The position numbers were made by a program, and so were the translations under genes. A stretch of 64,000 bases of DNA, taken from NCBI RefSeq assembly GCF_000090795.2, contig NW_003546350.1, forward strand, positions 62,001 to 126,000, written 5' to 3'. This DNA is from Amphimedon queenslandica. Taxonomy: Eukaryota; Porifera; Demospongiae; Haplosclerida; Niphatidae. Shown here one piece after another: positions 9,914-22,100 of this stretch (the first letter of the stretch is position 1; each line of letters opens with the position of its first letter). Under the pieces are notes generated by a model that was not told where the DNA came from, did not search any database, and was given only the letters and a program-made list of their open reading frames with translations.

Positions 9914-11659
9914 ATGGGAGGCTTTCTTCTTATACTCTTCCTTACAGCCATCACTTTGAGCCTTGGTCAAGGTAACAGGAGTAAAGATAGTTCATTTATA
10001 CTTATTTTGTATCATGATAGATTGTAGGACTTCAACTGAATGGTGTTCATCTGGTAGTAGATGTGAAGCTACAGTTGGTACAGTAATAATAGTGCCTTGC
10101 TGTGGGAATGTGGACCAGCTTGTTACATATTCTAACCAAACAAATATAATAGCTGCTAATGTCACCGGGTGCTTAAATCTCAACTTGACTGTGTACGATA
10201 ATCAAATAAACATTCGTTGTCAAGAATTCTGTTCCTATCTCATAATAGTGAAATGTAAGCGAGGCCACAATATACTAATTATTATTATTGTTTCATTTTT
10301 AGATTCTCCTAGGACTTTAGGGGCAATAAATCGAGCTCCAGGAAGGTTTGAGCGATCTTATGATCTCTCATGTCCACTAGTAGGGAACCCACCACCAGTA
10401 TACTTAGAATGGGATATTGTCTACTGCATTAATAATACACGGTTCATTCCTCCTACTGGAGTTAATGTTAGTACAACTGACAGCAATAGGACTCTTCACA
10501 TATCAAGTCTTGTCACTGAATTTGAAAACATTTGCTTCTTTTGTTATGCAATGAATGAGTTAGGAATGGGATATCACTTCTTTTCTCCAATTGGATTCGA
10601 CTGTAAGACCTTTAACAACATTACTTTACTATCATCTTATTGTAGTTTGTACCAGTTCAGACTTACAAATTCAAATTTCTCCAAGTGGAGGTGTCAAAAA
10701 TGTTTTCGCTGGAGACAACGTAACATTAGAATGTACAGTATCTCCTGTCAGATCAATATTTGAAACCTGTACCAGATGGTACTTTAATGACAGTTCGATT
10801 TCCTGGAATCCAACAGTTGATCAGAGAGTTTGTAAAGAAACGCATACACTTACTCTTGAAAATGTTGATATCTCTGATTCAGGAAACTACACTTGCAGAT
10901 GTATTTCACATGACATTGAGAGAACGATTGAACTAATGGTTCATGAAAGTATGGCATCAATAATAATGCATCTATAATAGTATTGTCTTTTTAGATGCTA
11001 GTAGTTCTCCTACTAGTAGTGCACTGGAAAGAAAACGCCAAAATCAGCTCATTATTGCAGCAACTGTACCAGTAATACTAGTGGCCATTGCAGTGGCTTT
11101 AGTTCTGATAGTTTCAATGAGTGTTGTATTATGGAGGCGTAGTCGCAGGTCACAAAACTCAGCAGCAGAGTTAGAAAAAAGTGAGACAAGAGTTTAATAA
11201 TAACAAATAATTGTACTTCTTGCTGTAGAGTTTGGTGATTATAAAGAAGCGACTTATGATGTGTTTATATCATTTTCTGAAGAAGATAGAGAGACAGCAG
11301 AAAAGGACATTAAATCAACCTTGGAAAGCAATGGCTACCAGGTTGCATGGCACCACGAGGTCTTCATTCCTGGCTGCTCTATACTGGAGAATATGGAAAC
11401 GTTTATATTCCAGAGCCGAATCACTTTAGTATTGCTGTCAGGACATTTCCTAAAAAGTGAATTCTGCAACAAAGAGCTTTACATAGCATTGAGGAAGGAG
11501 AAGCAAGCAGACCGTCGCTCCATTATTCCTATTCTGTTGTCAAACTCAAAAGATGATGTTCCTGATATGCTTCGCGGAAGAACTTACCTTTCATTGAAAG
11601 ACAATAATTTTAGCAAGAAGCTGCTTCGGACTTTAGGCCGACCGCTTTCTTCCTGTTAA
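9914..11659 (+). CDS. Ig-Ig-TM-TIR receptor (IgTIR type)
   Basis: Six exons (9914-9971, 10021-10254, 10303-10602, 10646-10948, 10995-11180, 11229-11659) sum to 503 aa. A signal peptide is followed by an extracellular region with many N-glycosylation sequons. It has at least two Ig-like domains: one around residues 100-195 (Cys pair near LSCPLVGNPPP and CFFCYAMNELG) and a clearer one around 205-290 (GDNVTLEC and DSGNYTCRC). One TM helix follows (VPVILVAIAVALVLIVSMSV). A cytoplasmic TIR domain runs from YDVFISFSEEDRE, with a box-2-like HHEVFIPGC and a LVLLSGHFLKSEFC strand. In Toll/IL-1R signalling TIR domains recruit MyD88. Sponge IgTIRs have Ig in place of LRRs and are candidate immune receptors; the ligand is unknown. 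Confidence 0.93.
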
Positions 11660-11765
11660 ATTGCTTCTTAGCAACTGAATTGTTCAAACAATTTTTTATA
11701 TAGAGTCATTAGAGTGTATATATTATAGATAAAAGGGAGTTATAGCTGCTGACATTCTTGAAAGG

Positions 11766-14409
11766 TCAGCAGTTTCTCTCCCAAGGCTCTAAATAATTTA
11801 ATTTTAAAATGTCAAATATGTCTCTTTCTGTCTTTGCCGTTGAAAATTTTCTCTATTAAATGTAAAAAAGAGAAACAAAAATAGATGAAATTGTCCAGAA
11901 CCCATCTCATCATTCACACGAATATTTTCCAATCCCACTCTGTGCAGTACTATTACTAGTATACATAATGTTACCTCAATTATATCAAAAATACCATGAG
12001 CAGTGACTGTTTTTGAGCACTCCTTCACAGAATATCTTCTTAAAGATCGATTAAATTGCTGCAATTATTATTTTAAAATCATCAAATGGTTTTATGTTGC
12101 AAATAAAGGTACACACTTTTGAGCCAGTCCAGCTGACAAGAGAAAAGGGATACTGATCAGGTGGAGTGACAATGAGATCAACTCGTCTTATTAATGGAGT
12201 CTTGTCATGAGACCTTGTTAGTTTCATGATACAAAATGCTTTATCTAAATGATCAAACTGAACTCTCCTACAGAGAGAGGAGATATAGCAGTATTGAAAC
12301 AAGCAATTCATTATAGATGTACTTGATTTGCTGTCCTTCACTAGTGTAAGTTGGTTGAGCTGAGCTATCGTGTGTTTCGCTCACACGAGAGAGGGTATTC
12401 TGACCCACGTACACACTTGCATGTATTATCATGTCCTAACAGAACAAACAGTGATTCCTCCATACATAAACAACCATACCTTTGCTTTAAGATGGCTGAC
12501 AACAGATTCAAGTAGAGTAGCTGTGATTGATGAGTCCTTGTGTGTAAGTAGCAGATCAACATCATGACTGTGTGATTTACCACTAGAAACAGAGAGAGGA
12601 TGAATAAAAGGCGGAAACAATAAGAAATACCGCCTGTATCCGCCAACTGCTTCAACTTGAGTCTCAGGACAGCATTCACTAACCTCATGTATACATACAA
12701 TATTATTATAGAGAAACAATATGGCGTCCTTACCTCTTTCTTTATTATTTCTATTATAACCTCAACTTCATCTCTTGGTATTGATTTGGACAGATCCTCG
12801 TAATATAATAATCCTAAGAAATAATGTTACTTTTGAGCTGACTAGCCACAAATTTTTGAGTGGCCAGCAAAATTACTAAGTACCTAATTTTTGTAACTCT
12901 CTTAACTCTAATGTCTCAGAGGTTTTTATTTCGTCTATAGTCCTGAAACCTTTCTTATACCATTTATCAGCAGTTGCAGGGCCACACCCATACACTGAAG
13001 TAAATAACTATAACCTTAATAAGTTAATTAAGTGACACACCCACTCTTACCTCCATGCACTTGAACCAGTCACTCTGACGAATGTCTTCAACTTCTTCTG
13101 AGGTCCCATGCAATACAATATCCTAAATCAACAGCTGCTACTAATCTCCCTCTCCCTCCCTCCCTCACTTCAATCACACTAATGGAGTGTTTCCCAATTC
13201 TATGCAAATTACGAACCTCCTCCACCCTGGTGACTCTTCTAAAAATGTTAAAACAATTGAAACAATTTCCTAATGCATATGTACATGCTCTGATGTTGAG
13301 TAATAGGATTCCAATTAAAATTGATTTTAAAATACATTATTAAAGTTGCTACAAAATCAGGCCAAAGTCCCTGTGCTATAGTAAAGGGTCTTTTAGCTAA
13401 ACAGGATGGTTCTGAACATACTTTGGTAATGCCTTAATGGTACAAGATGCTTGTCTGAAAGCTAATGCCCTAGTGTCACCTTGCTTGTGATCAAGGAACT
13501 GGTAATACTTCTCTAAAAGCTCCAATGCTTCCTGCATTTTGTGAAAAATAGAAACAAATTAATAGTAAAAGAATTAATAATTACTATTACAGTGATGTGT
13601 GGGTTGTGGTGCTTCAGCAGTGTTGGTCTCTGACATTCATATGCTGTAATTTCTGCAACCTAAAAACATGATAAATAAATATTAAATACATATATATACA
13701 TGTACTGATATTCCAGTACCAATAACAAAAATATGCATGCATTATACATTCATATTATTACAAGTTCAATGTAAATATAATTGATAAATTAATTTCAATC
13801 AGATGTATTTACATTAGCAGCTGATTCTTTTTTCTCACTAGTTTGAACTGCTTCAGTCCTACAAAGGCCACACCTCCAACAATCACTAATAGAGTCATGT
13901 GACACTCACCTGACCTCCTTGAGCCGATACTGATCAGTAACCTGGACATATCTACCCTCAATGAAACAGGCCGTCAGCCCTATGAATAATAAATTAGGTT
14001 TTAACTATTAATTAATTAACTAACAGTCTAAAGTCACTACGTCTGTACTCCCAAAGTCTGACCTGCATAAAAAGATCGTGTTGCCATGGTTACAAAAATA
14101 CATACTTTCCAAGAACTTCCTTGACACGCTCAAGGCTAGGAAGGACAGTGACAATATGGGTAACGTTGTTACTATGACAACAGAGTAATCAAAAACTAAT
14201 GACATTCATTACTTGAAAGTTTCGGTGACTGAAATTCCATTTTTAGAAGCTAAGGATTTCAAATGATTGCAATGTTTTGCTGTTAGCTTGTTCTTTACTA
14301 GATACAGGACCTGTTCTGACCTCCTTCCCTCATCCTCCTTTTCCCCTTGGTGTCTCTTGCTCACGTGATCACACTCTCCCTCATCTTGTTTCCTCCTCTT
14401 TGAGTCCAT
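11766..14409 (-). CDS. Family X DNA polymerase, Pol mu / terminal transferase type
   Basis: Sixteen exons sum in frame to 500 aa: 14213-14409, 14106-14171, 14025-14062, 13910-13979, 13813-13858, 13591-13659, 13422-13531, 13178-13238, 13051-13122, 12884-13007, 12734-12813, 12631-12683, 12480-12582, 12117-12359, 11975-12058, 11766-11852. An N-terminal BRCT domain has VTHIVT and VVTLDWLTACFIEGRYV. The 8-kDa/HhH region has YECQRPTLLKHHN and LFTSVYGCGPATADKW. The palm has GGYRRGKSHSHDVDLLLT with the two catalytic Asp of HDVD, and the third Asp in RRVDLIVTP. The end NYLEPWERN matches vertebrate TdT (EPWERN). These enzymes act in nonhomologous end joining, filling or adding bases at breaks. A 50-residue loop-1 region precedes QFDHLDKAFCIMKL. 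POLM versus DNTT cannot be decided; it may be the unsplit ancestor. Confidence 0.93.
13330..13435 (+). repeat. Satellite B fragment
   Basis: A partial unit (AAAGTTGCTACAAAATCAGG, CCAAAGTCCCTGTGCTATAG) in an intron of the DNA polymerase gene; the palindrome is degenerate. Confidence 0.8.
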
Positions 14410-14510
14410 GGAGATTAAAGGAGGAGCTTCCCCACCTCAAAAGTAGCACACGTGCTTACACGTGGATAAAGTATACGGAGAAATACGGTTCATTTAGGCG
14501 GGAATACAAA

Positions 14511-15492
14511 ATGGAGGGTGATAGATTATACCAAGAGATAGAATATTTGACAGAAGCACAAAATATAGACAAGAAGTAAGCCAGTTTAAACTCCTCTATC
14601 TTAACTGGTTCTTTTAGATGCTTGGAAGTTCTTGATGAGGTAGTGTTAGGCTATCTCTCCAGCCTTTTATCTAGTTCAAATGAAGATAAAGATCATGACG
14701 ATTCAATCGAAGACTTTATTGAAGTGTTGGCTGGATACATACCAGAAGTCTCTCAATTTGATAGGTTTGGCTATTAGAATTATTGTGCATTCCTGTCTGT
14801 ATAATTCTAAATTTTATACATTTTATTTATTCCAGAGCTACTGTAAGTGATTGGTTCAAGAACAGAATACTCAACAACATGTCTGCTTCATCTTCTGAAT
14901 CTCCTGAACCAGATAAGATCTGGTCGGACATGAAAGATGACGTCTCAAGGAAAAAGAGCAAAAAGAAACACCACGAACCGTTGCAAGAAGCAACAACTAA
15001 ATGTGCAACAAAAGTATAATCAGTACAAATAGGAAATTATAATTTTTAAACACATTTAGGCTGTCTGTGATGAAACTACTAAGGATTACATTGTTTCAAG
15101 GTTAGTTTTTTAAAGTTTGTCTCTTCCTCAATTTGTATGGCACGGTGGCCAAGCGGCTAAGGCGTCGGTCTCGTAAACCGAAGATCGTGGGTTCGAATCC
15201 CTCTCGTGCCTTTTTGCTACATTTATTTTTTTTTCTTTTCACAGGTACTCCCAGATATCACACACAACCTTTCATCGTCCTGTGTTGCCAAAAGAAGTCA
15301 GGTTTCATTACTTTTTGTAACTTTTATTTATTAAAAATGCCCCAGGAACCCAAAAAGATGGTTCGCTACCGTGACAACCAAGTAGTGAGTATGAAAGGAG
15401 AAAGATACAGCTGTGAGAAGACAGCAGAGTCAGAAGAAATGAAGAAAACCTACGTCAATCTTAAGCCACTTAGAAAATATCGTTTCCATTAA
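14511..15492 (+). CDS. CUEDC2: CUE domain-containing protein 2
   Basis: Six exons (14511-14575, 14618-14764, 14836-15013, 15060-15100, 15245-15296, 15346-15492) give 209 aa. The N-terminal helical part ([28 protein letters not shown]) aligns with vertebrate CUEDC2, and the C-terminus is nearly identical: [16 protein letters not shown] and [13 protein letters not shown]. The protein is shorter than the 287-aa human one; the middle, where the CUE ubiquitin-binding domain lies, is largely a short charged linker. So the ubiquitin-binding function may be missing. Human CUEDC2 regulates IKK, progesterone receptor and APC/C-Cdc20. The intron 15101-15244 contains a tRNA-Thr gene on the same strand. 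Start codon faces that of the polymerase, about 100 bp away. Confidence 0.93.
15139..15211 (+). tRNA. tRNA-Thr (CGT)
   Basis: A 73-nt cloverleaf: acceptor GGCACGG pairs with CTCGTGCC (last pair a G-T wobble). The anticodon stem TCGGT/ACCGA closes loop CTCGTAA with anticodon CGT. The T loop is TTCGAAT; the T stem has one T-T mismatch. A TTTTT tract follows immediately, as for Pol III termination. It sits in an intron of CUEDC2, same strand. Confidence 0.93.
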
Positions 15493-15815
15493 ACAAAATT
15501 GTATTCTATCATTGATATTTTTATTATTATTTTAGATCAGTGACATTATTGTTATTATTATTAGAAATTACAAACACATACATATAGATCAATATTGATA
15601 CAAAAAATGATAAATATATATTATCGTCAAAAAGCATACAATTATGCTTTGGACAACAGGAAAAGAAATTGATCTCTCTTTATAAATTATTCATTAATAT
15701 TATTATTATTAATAATTAGCTACAACAATAATTAATATCAACAACACCAATCACATAGAAGAGAGGAACAAGAGGTAAAACCACAAAACCGTTCCCCTCT
15801 CCCCTCACTGTTCCT

Positions 15816-16894
<1,079 letters not shown>

Positions 16895-17233
16895 GACGGC
16901 TTATCTTCTCTCTCAGTCTGTCTCTAGCCTATAAGGAAGATATTTCTAGAGCTTCTCCTGTCACAGACTCACTATTGAGCTGTACGTCAGTGCCAAAGAA
17001 AAACAGATAAACTAACTCGTCCCTCTTTCCTATAATACACAAATTACTGAAATTAGGCGACCATTTAATCACATGACACACACATACTTTCAATATGTCG
17101 AGCAAAAAGCCCTTATCTATCATTTCAATATTACACAGAAAACAAACTGTGCGGATTATTAGAGACAATACGGTATTGATTGGAGGCAAAAATAATAAAG
17201 AGATTGTGTGAGAAACAGAATTCAATGAAACTG
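16895..17233. other. Gene-free spacer between RAB21 start and STRAP stop
   Basis: Both flanking genes are on the minus strand, so this 339-bp stretch must hold the RAB21 promoter/5' UTR and the STRAP 3' UTR. Nothing else credible is visible; a 98-codon open frame here has no recognisable features. Confidence 0.5.
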
Positions 17234-18894
17234 CTAGTTGCTATTAGCTCCATTTTCGTGAGGATTCTTCCAAAGGCCATAAGTTTCCCCTACAGTATGC
17301 TGCCAGAGTCTAACGGTCCCGTCTTCAGAGCCACTGCAATAAAAGTGACCATCAGGGGAGTATCTGACACAATGAACTGGACCAAAATGGCCTTTATAAG
17401 ACTCTAGAAATGTGTAATAATAATATTATTAAGATTAACCTGCAAAATACAACTTTTCAGTATGCAATTTAAGATGAATGCATGCAGCACAAAGTAGCCA
17501 CACCTGTTTCTTTTCCATCTTCGTAGCTGCACTTATAAAGCTTAAAGTCCTCTCCTCCAGTGACATAATGGCTCTTGCTTGGATGGAGACTGGCTGAGTT
17601 CACCTTTCCACAAGATGGAGGCTGCTGGTATGACTTTATAGTCTCAAGACTAAGAGATAATGAAAAGAGAAAATGCGTAAAGCAAGCGAAAGAAAAACAT
17701 AACTGAATTCTTTAAATCTAAGTTAGACACATCTTTAATGAAGCCAATACTCATGCAGTGAATTTCACAAGCACCTTACTGTTGCCATACCTTGTAGCAT
17801 CAAGGAAAGTAACTCCATTAGAATGTGAAATTGTAATTATAGAAATATCTTTAGATAATTCAATGCTAAGTACAGGGCCAGGGAGTGCTATCTCTCGTAC
17901 AACATCACATGTTCTGACATCCCACAATCTACAGCAGATAATTATTATAAATGAAAAGTTCAATCAACCAACTTTATGTCTGAAGTCTCTTCAGATGAAA
18001 CCAGAAGGTTTGGGTCAGCTATCCAAATGGCAGACTTAATGGCCTCACTGTGACCTTTGAGGGACAGAGAAGATTCATCCTTTGGGCTTTCCAGAGCAAA
18101 TACTCTGATTAACTTATCATTACAACCAGTTACAAGGCGAGTGCCATCCTGCAGGTATATATAAAAACACAAAATTGCAGAGCTGCCCTCAGATGAGCCG
18201 TGATCGTCTAGTGGTTAGGACATTACGTTGTGGCCGTAATAACCCAGGTTCGAATCCTGGTCACGGCATTTTTTTTGCATTTTAATTTTTTGTTTTTTTT
18301 TTTCTTACCTGAGAGAAGTCCACAGATTTTACAATGTGCTTGTGAGCAAATGAAGCCAATTCATTTCCATTGTGTGCATTCCATAATTTTCTAAAAATAG
18401 AAAAATAATATAATTTTTCTTAAGCAGTGTATACCATAATTTACAACAGATAAAAAATCCTAGAAAAGTTCAGCCCCTTTGGCAAAACCTTGCATGCTAC
18501 AGCTATGACAATTGACAAGAGGATGTATGAAAGTACTTTATCAGCACAAAACCTATTTTTAAAGTAGTTGTTCTTACGCTGAGAAATCTGCTGCTCCTGT
18601 TGCTGCTTGAGTAGCCTCCTTATTGAGACAGCAGCCCCAGACTGCTCCTTTGTGACCAGTAAAAGTTCCAATCCAATCACCAGTAGTTCCCTGATGGAGC
18701 ATTGGCTTAGCATCTTCAAATTATTATCATAATCATCATCGTCAATGTAATGCTACCATTATACCTTTTGAAGCTGATATGAATTTAAACTGTCCTTCAC
18801 TGTTGACGTCACTGAAATGCAAGTGAACGACTGGTCTAGTGTGTCCAGGACAAGTTAAAGGTACTTGTCTAAAACTTGTGGTAACTCCAGCCAT
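17234..18894 (-). CDS. STRAP: WD40 protein STRAP
   Basis: Seven exons (18765-18894, 18578-18713, 18309-18390, 17973-18148, 17791-17928, 17504-17649, 17234-17403) sum in frame to 325 aa. The start [15 protein letters not shown] matches STRAP, as do [36 protein letters not shown] and [20 protein letters not shown]. These make seven WD blades. STRAP binds TGF-beta receptors and Smad7 and is also a Gemin7/unrip partner in the SMN complex. The acidic tail of vertebrate STRAP is shortened to about 15 residues. Its intron 18149-18308 contains a tRNA-His on the opposite strand. Confidence 0.95.
18197..18268 (+). tRNA. tRNA-His (GTG)
   Basis: A 72-nt cloverleaf: acceptor GCCGTGA pairs with TCACGGC. 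Anticodon stem TTACG/CGTAA closes loop TTGTGGC, anticodon GTG. T arm CCAGG-TTCGAAT-CCTGG. An eight-T tract follows. The gene lies antisense within an intron of STRAP. The G(-1) of tRNA-His is not encoded in the acceptor, as expected for eukaryotes. Confidence 0.96.
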
Positions 18895-19133
18895 TGTAGT
18901 CTAGTGATTGTGGGCGTGACTAATAATAATTAGCCCCGCCCTTCAATAAAAATTATTATTAATTTTTATAAACTTTTTAAGTCACAAAAACGGACCAAAG
19001 CTGAAAGCAGAAATATACAAACAGAGAAAGAAAAAAACAACAGCTCGATATACATAATAACAAAACAATAATAAACAATATAATAAATATATATATATAT
19101 ATGTATAATAATAATAATAATGCTGTTTTTTTA

Positions 19134-22100
19134 TTAATTTACTGTTGATGACGACCGAAAGTTATAAAAGTTGTAACCAGAAGAAGGAGTGTATGGTGTA
19201 GAGCGAGGGAGAGAAGGAAAGTGATCCTCTGGAGATGAGGGCTTGATAGATGTAGGAGGCTGAATAGGATATGAAGGAACGGAGCTTTTTTGGGTTGACT
19301 GTGTCTCACTGTATGAACTGTAATTCTATGAAAAAATGAAGGAATTAATCTGTGCTGAATTCCAGTTGGCAGCACTGTCACTATTCAAACTTAAAAATAT
19401 CTTTTATGACCATAACTTGAAAATTTCTTATCGGAATTGGCTAAAACTTTCTACACAGCATAAGGACATCAATATGTATCAGAAAATGTAATAAAAAATT
19501 GGGATGATTTCGGAGCCATTTTTTGAAAAAAACCATGGGCTATAGCCTTGGGTATTTTCCAAAATTTTGGAATTTTCTTAAAATGGCCATAACTTGAAAA
19601 ATTAAAGTCGGAATCACCTCAAACTTTCTACACAGCATAAGGGCATCAATATGTATCAGAAAATGTAATAAAAATTTGGGGTGATTTCGGAGCCATTTTT
19701 TGGAAAAAACCATGGGCTATATATAGCCTTGGGTATTTTTCAGAATTTTGACATTTTCTTAAAATGGTCGTAACTTGAAAAATTAAAGTCGGAATCACCT
19801 CAAACTTTCTACACAGCATAAGGACATCAATATGTATCAGAAAATGTAATAAAAAATTGGGATGATTTTGGAGCCATTTTTTGAAAAAAACCATGGGCTA
19901 ATTTCACTTATAAACTCATTACTACTGATTTCTGATCCTATTTCAAATTCATTTTACTTTTTATTATTAAAAAAAAAAAAAAATGGGCTATAGCCTTGGG
20001 TATTTTTCAGAATTGCATTTTCTTAAAATGGTCGTAACTTGAAAAATTAAAGTCGGAATCACCTCAAACTTTCTACAAAGCATAAGGACATCAATATGTA
20101 TCAGAAAATGTAATAAAAAATTGGGATGATTTTGGAGCCATTTTTTGAAAAAAACCATGGGCTATAGCCTTGGGTATTTTTCAGAATTTTGACATTTTCT
20201 TAAAATGGTCGTAACTTGAAAAATTAAAGTCGGAATCACCTCAAACTTTCTACACAGCATAAGGACATTAATATGTATCAGAAAATGTAATAAAAAATTG
20301 GGATGATTTCGGAGCCATTTTTTGAAAAAAACCATGGGCTATAGCCTTGGGTATTTTTCAGAATTTTGGCATTTTCTTAAAATGGCTGTAACTTGAAAAA
20401 TTGAAGTCGGAATTAGCTCAAACTTTCTAGACAGCACAAGGACATTAATATGCATCAGAAAATGTAATAAAAATTTGGGGTGATTTTGGAGTCAATTTTC
20501 GGAAAAAAACATGGGCCTTGGTTTTTTTTCAAAAATTGGCCATTTAAAAAATGCTCATAACTAAAAAAACCAAGTCCGAATGAGCTCAAACTTTATACAC
20601 AGCATACAGTCTTTATGCTTCATGTACATAAAGCTATGCTGTATGAAGAGCCCCATAGCTCTTACCGGGTAATAAATATTCCTCTCCAGCTGGGTCTCTC
20701 TCTCCTCATCGTATGGCTTTAAAGGAGCAAATATGATTACAATAGCAATTTGAGGACCAAGAGTCCTTAATATCTGTAGGGAGAAGAAAGGTTCCTTATT
20801 TAAATAGGAATTAATTAAGCATTCCTCACTGTCAGTAGAGCTTGAAGAAATATGACTACTCCTTCATTAGTGGACTATTAATAGAACAAATGATATTTTT
20901 AAAATGACTAAAAAAGGAAGTATACACTTACAATATCGGTGAGACAATTTTTATTAGGACCTACATAAAAATAAAAATAGTGATTATTAGTAATTGAAAT
21001 GCATGTAAGTTCTACTAGCATTGATGCATCAATGCTATAAAGCATCATTAATGCAATAGAGATGTTTATCATAATGTAGTCCTGATGACTTACTTGATAT
21101 TAAGTAGAGATCATAAAAGAAGGTGAACAGTGATGCTATCTCATACACTATGACAATACTGTTTTTAAAAAAAAGAACATAAAATGAATAAATTTTAAAA
21201 GTTGATTCTTACAAAATAAGTTGAGCTTTTTGTGACCATCTGTTGGTACGGACCGTCCTTACATGATTCAACTTACTAATAGAGAGAGGGAGAGAAAAGA
21301 AGGTCAGCTTATTATTCATTTGATTACACAAGATTATGTAACATCGCTCATGCAATTATAGTGAATGTTCACTAGTTAGTATAGGTATAATAACAAGAAA
21401 TACCACACGATCCCCTTTCAGTTCTTATAATTCTATACTTATTTATTATTTTTAGACAGTGGGGTGGATTATTATGATAAGCTATCAATACTGATGCTCT
21501 CCTTACCAGCAAATATAAATGACAGTAGCCAGTAAGAGCTGGACTATGAGTAGCTGTGATGTTGAAAATATCAGCCATTGGGGTCCTATAAGAACAGAGA
21601 ATATCAAATAGGGAGACAATAAGGCGCAATATGAGTTAATAATGACAGGTGGTATTTATATTTCATGCAGCTGCTGCATGAAATGTTTAATTATTTAATG
21701 ACTCATACTAGTGCATTCATGAGAGTTATCTGAAGCAGTGATACTGGCCCATAGGAACACTCCAATGAATGACAGAATAAGAACAATCAGCAGAGGAAGG
21801 ACACCACTAGAGGGGGAGAGAGGGGGAGATTAGAGTCTTCATGTGCTTTTTGCTTACTATAAAAACAAGTATTCTTTCTTTAGTAATCTGAAAGCCCAGA
21901 ACAAGTAATAGAACCAAATGGAGAGCAGCTGCAGAAAAACAATTATTATTACACAAAGTGAGAGTACACTAACATATTACACAAAATGTGTGGCCTGTGT
22001 ATACATGCTATATTACATCACATTTGGGGGAATTCATTTATGGCAATGAATCAGCACACCAGAGCATGATTCACATTATCATCCCCATAGCAGTACAAGG

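Noticed and set aside
11804-12064. Read-through C-terminus of the polymerase (ending in a Phe-rich tail)
   Set aside because: A spliced last exon at 11766-11852 gives the expected EPWERN terminus in phase, so the read-through frame is intronic.
16929-17225. 98-codon minus-strand frame between RAB21 and STRAP
   Set aside because: No domain, not in frame with STRAP, and lies where UTRs must be.
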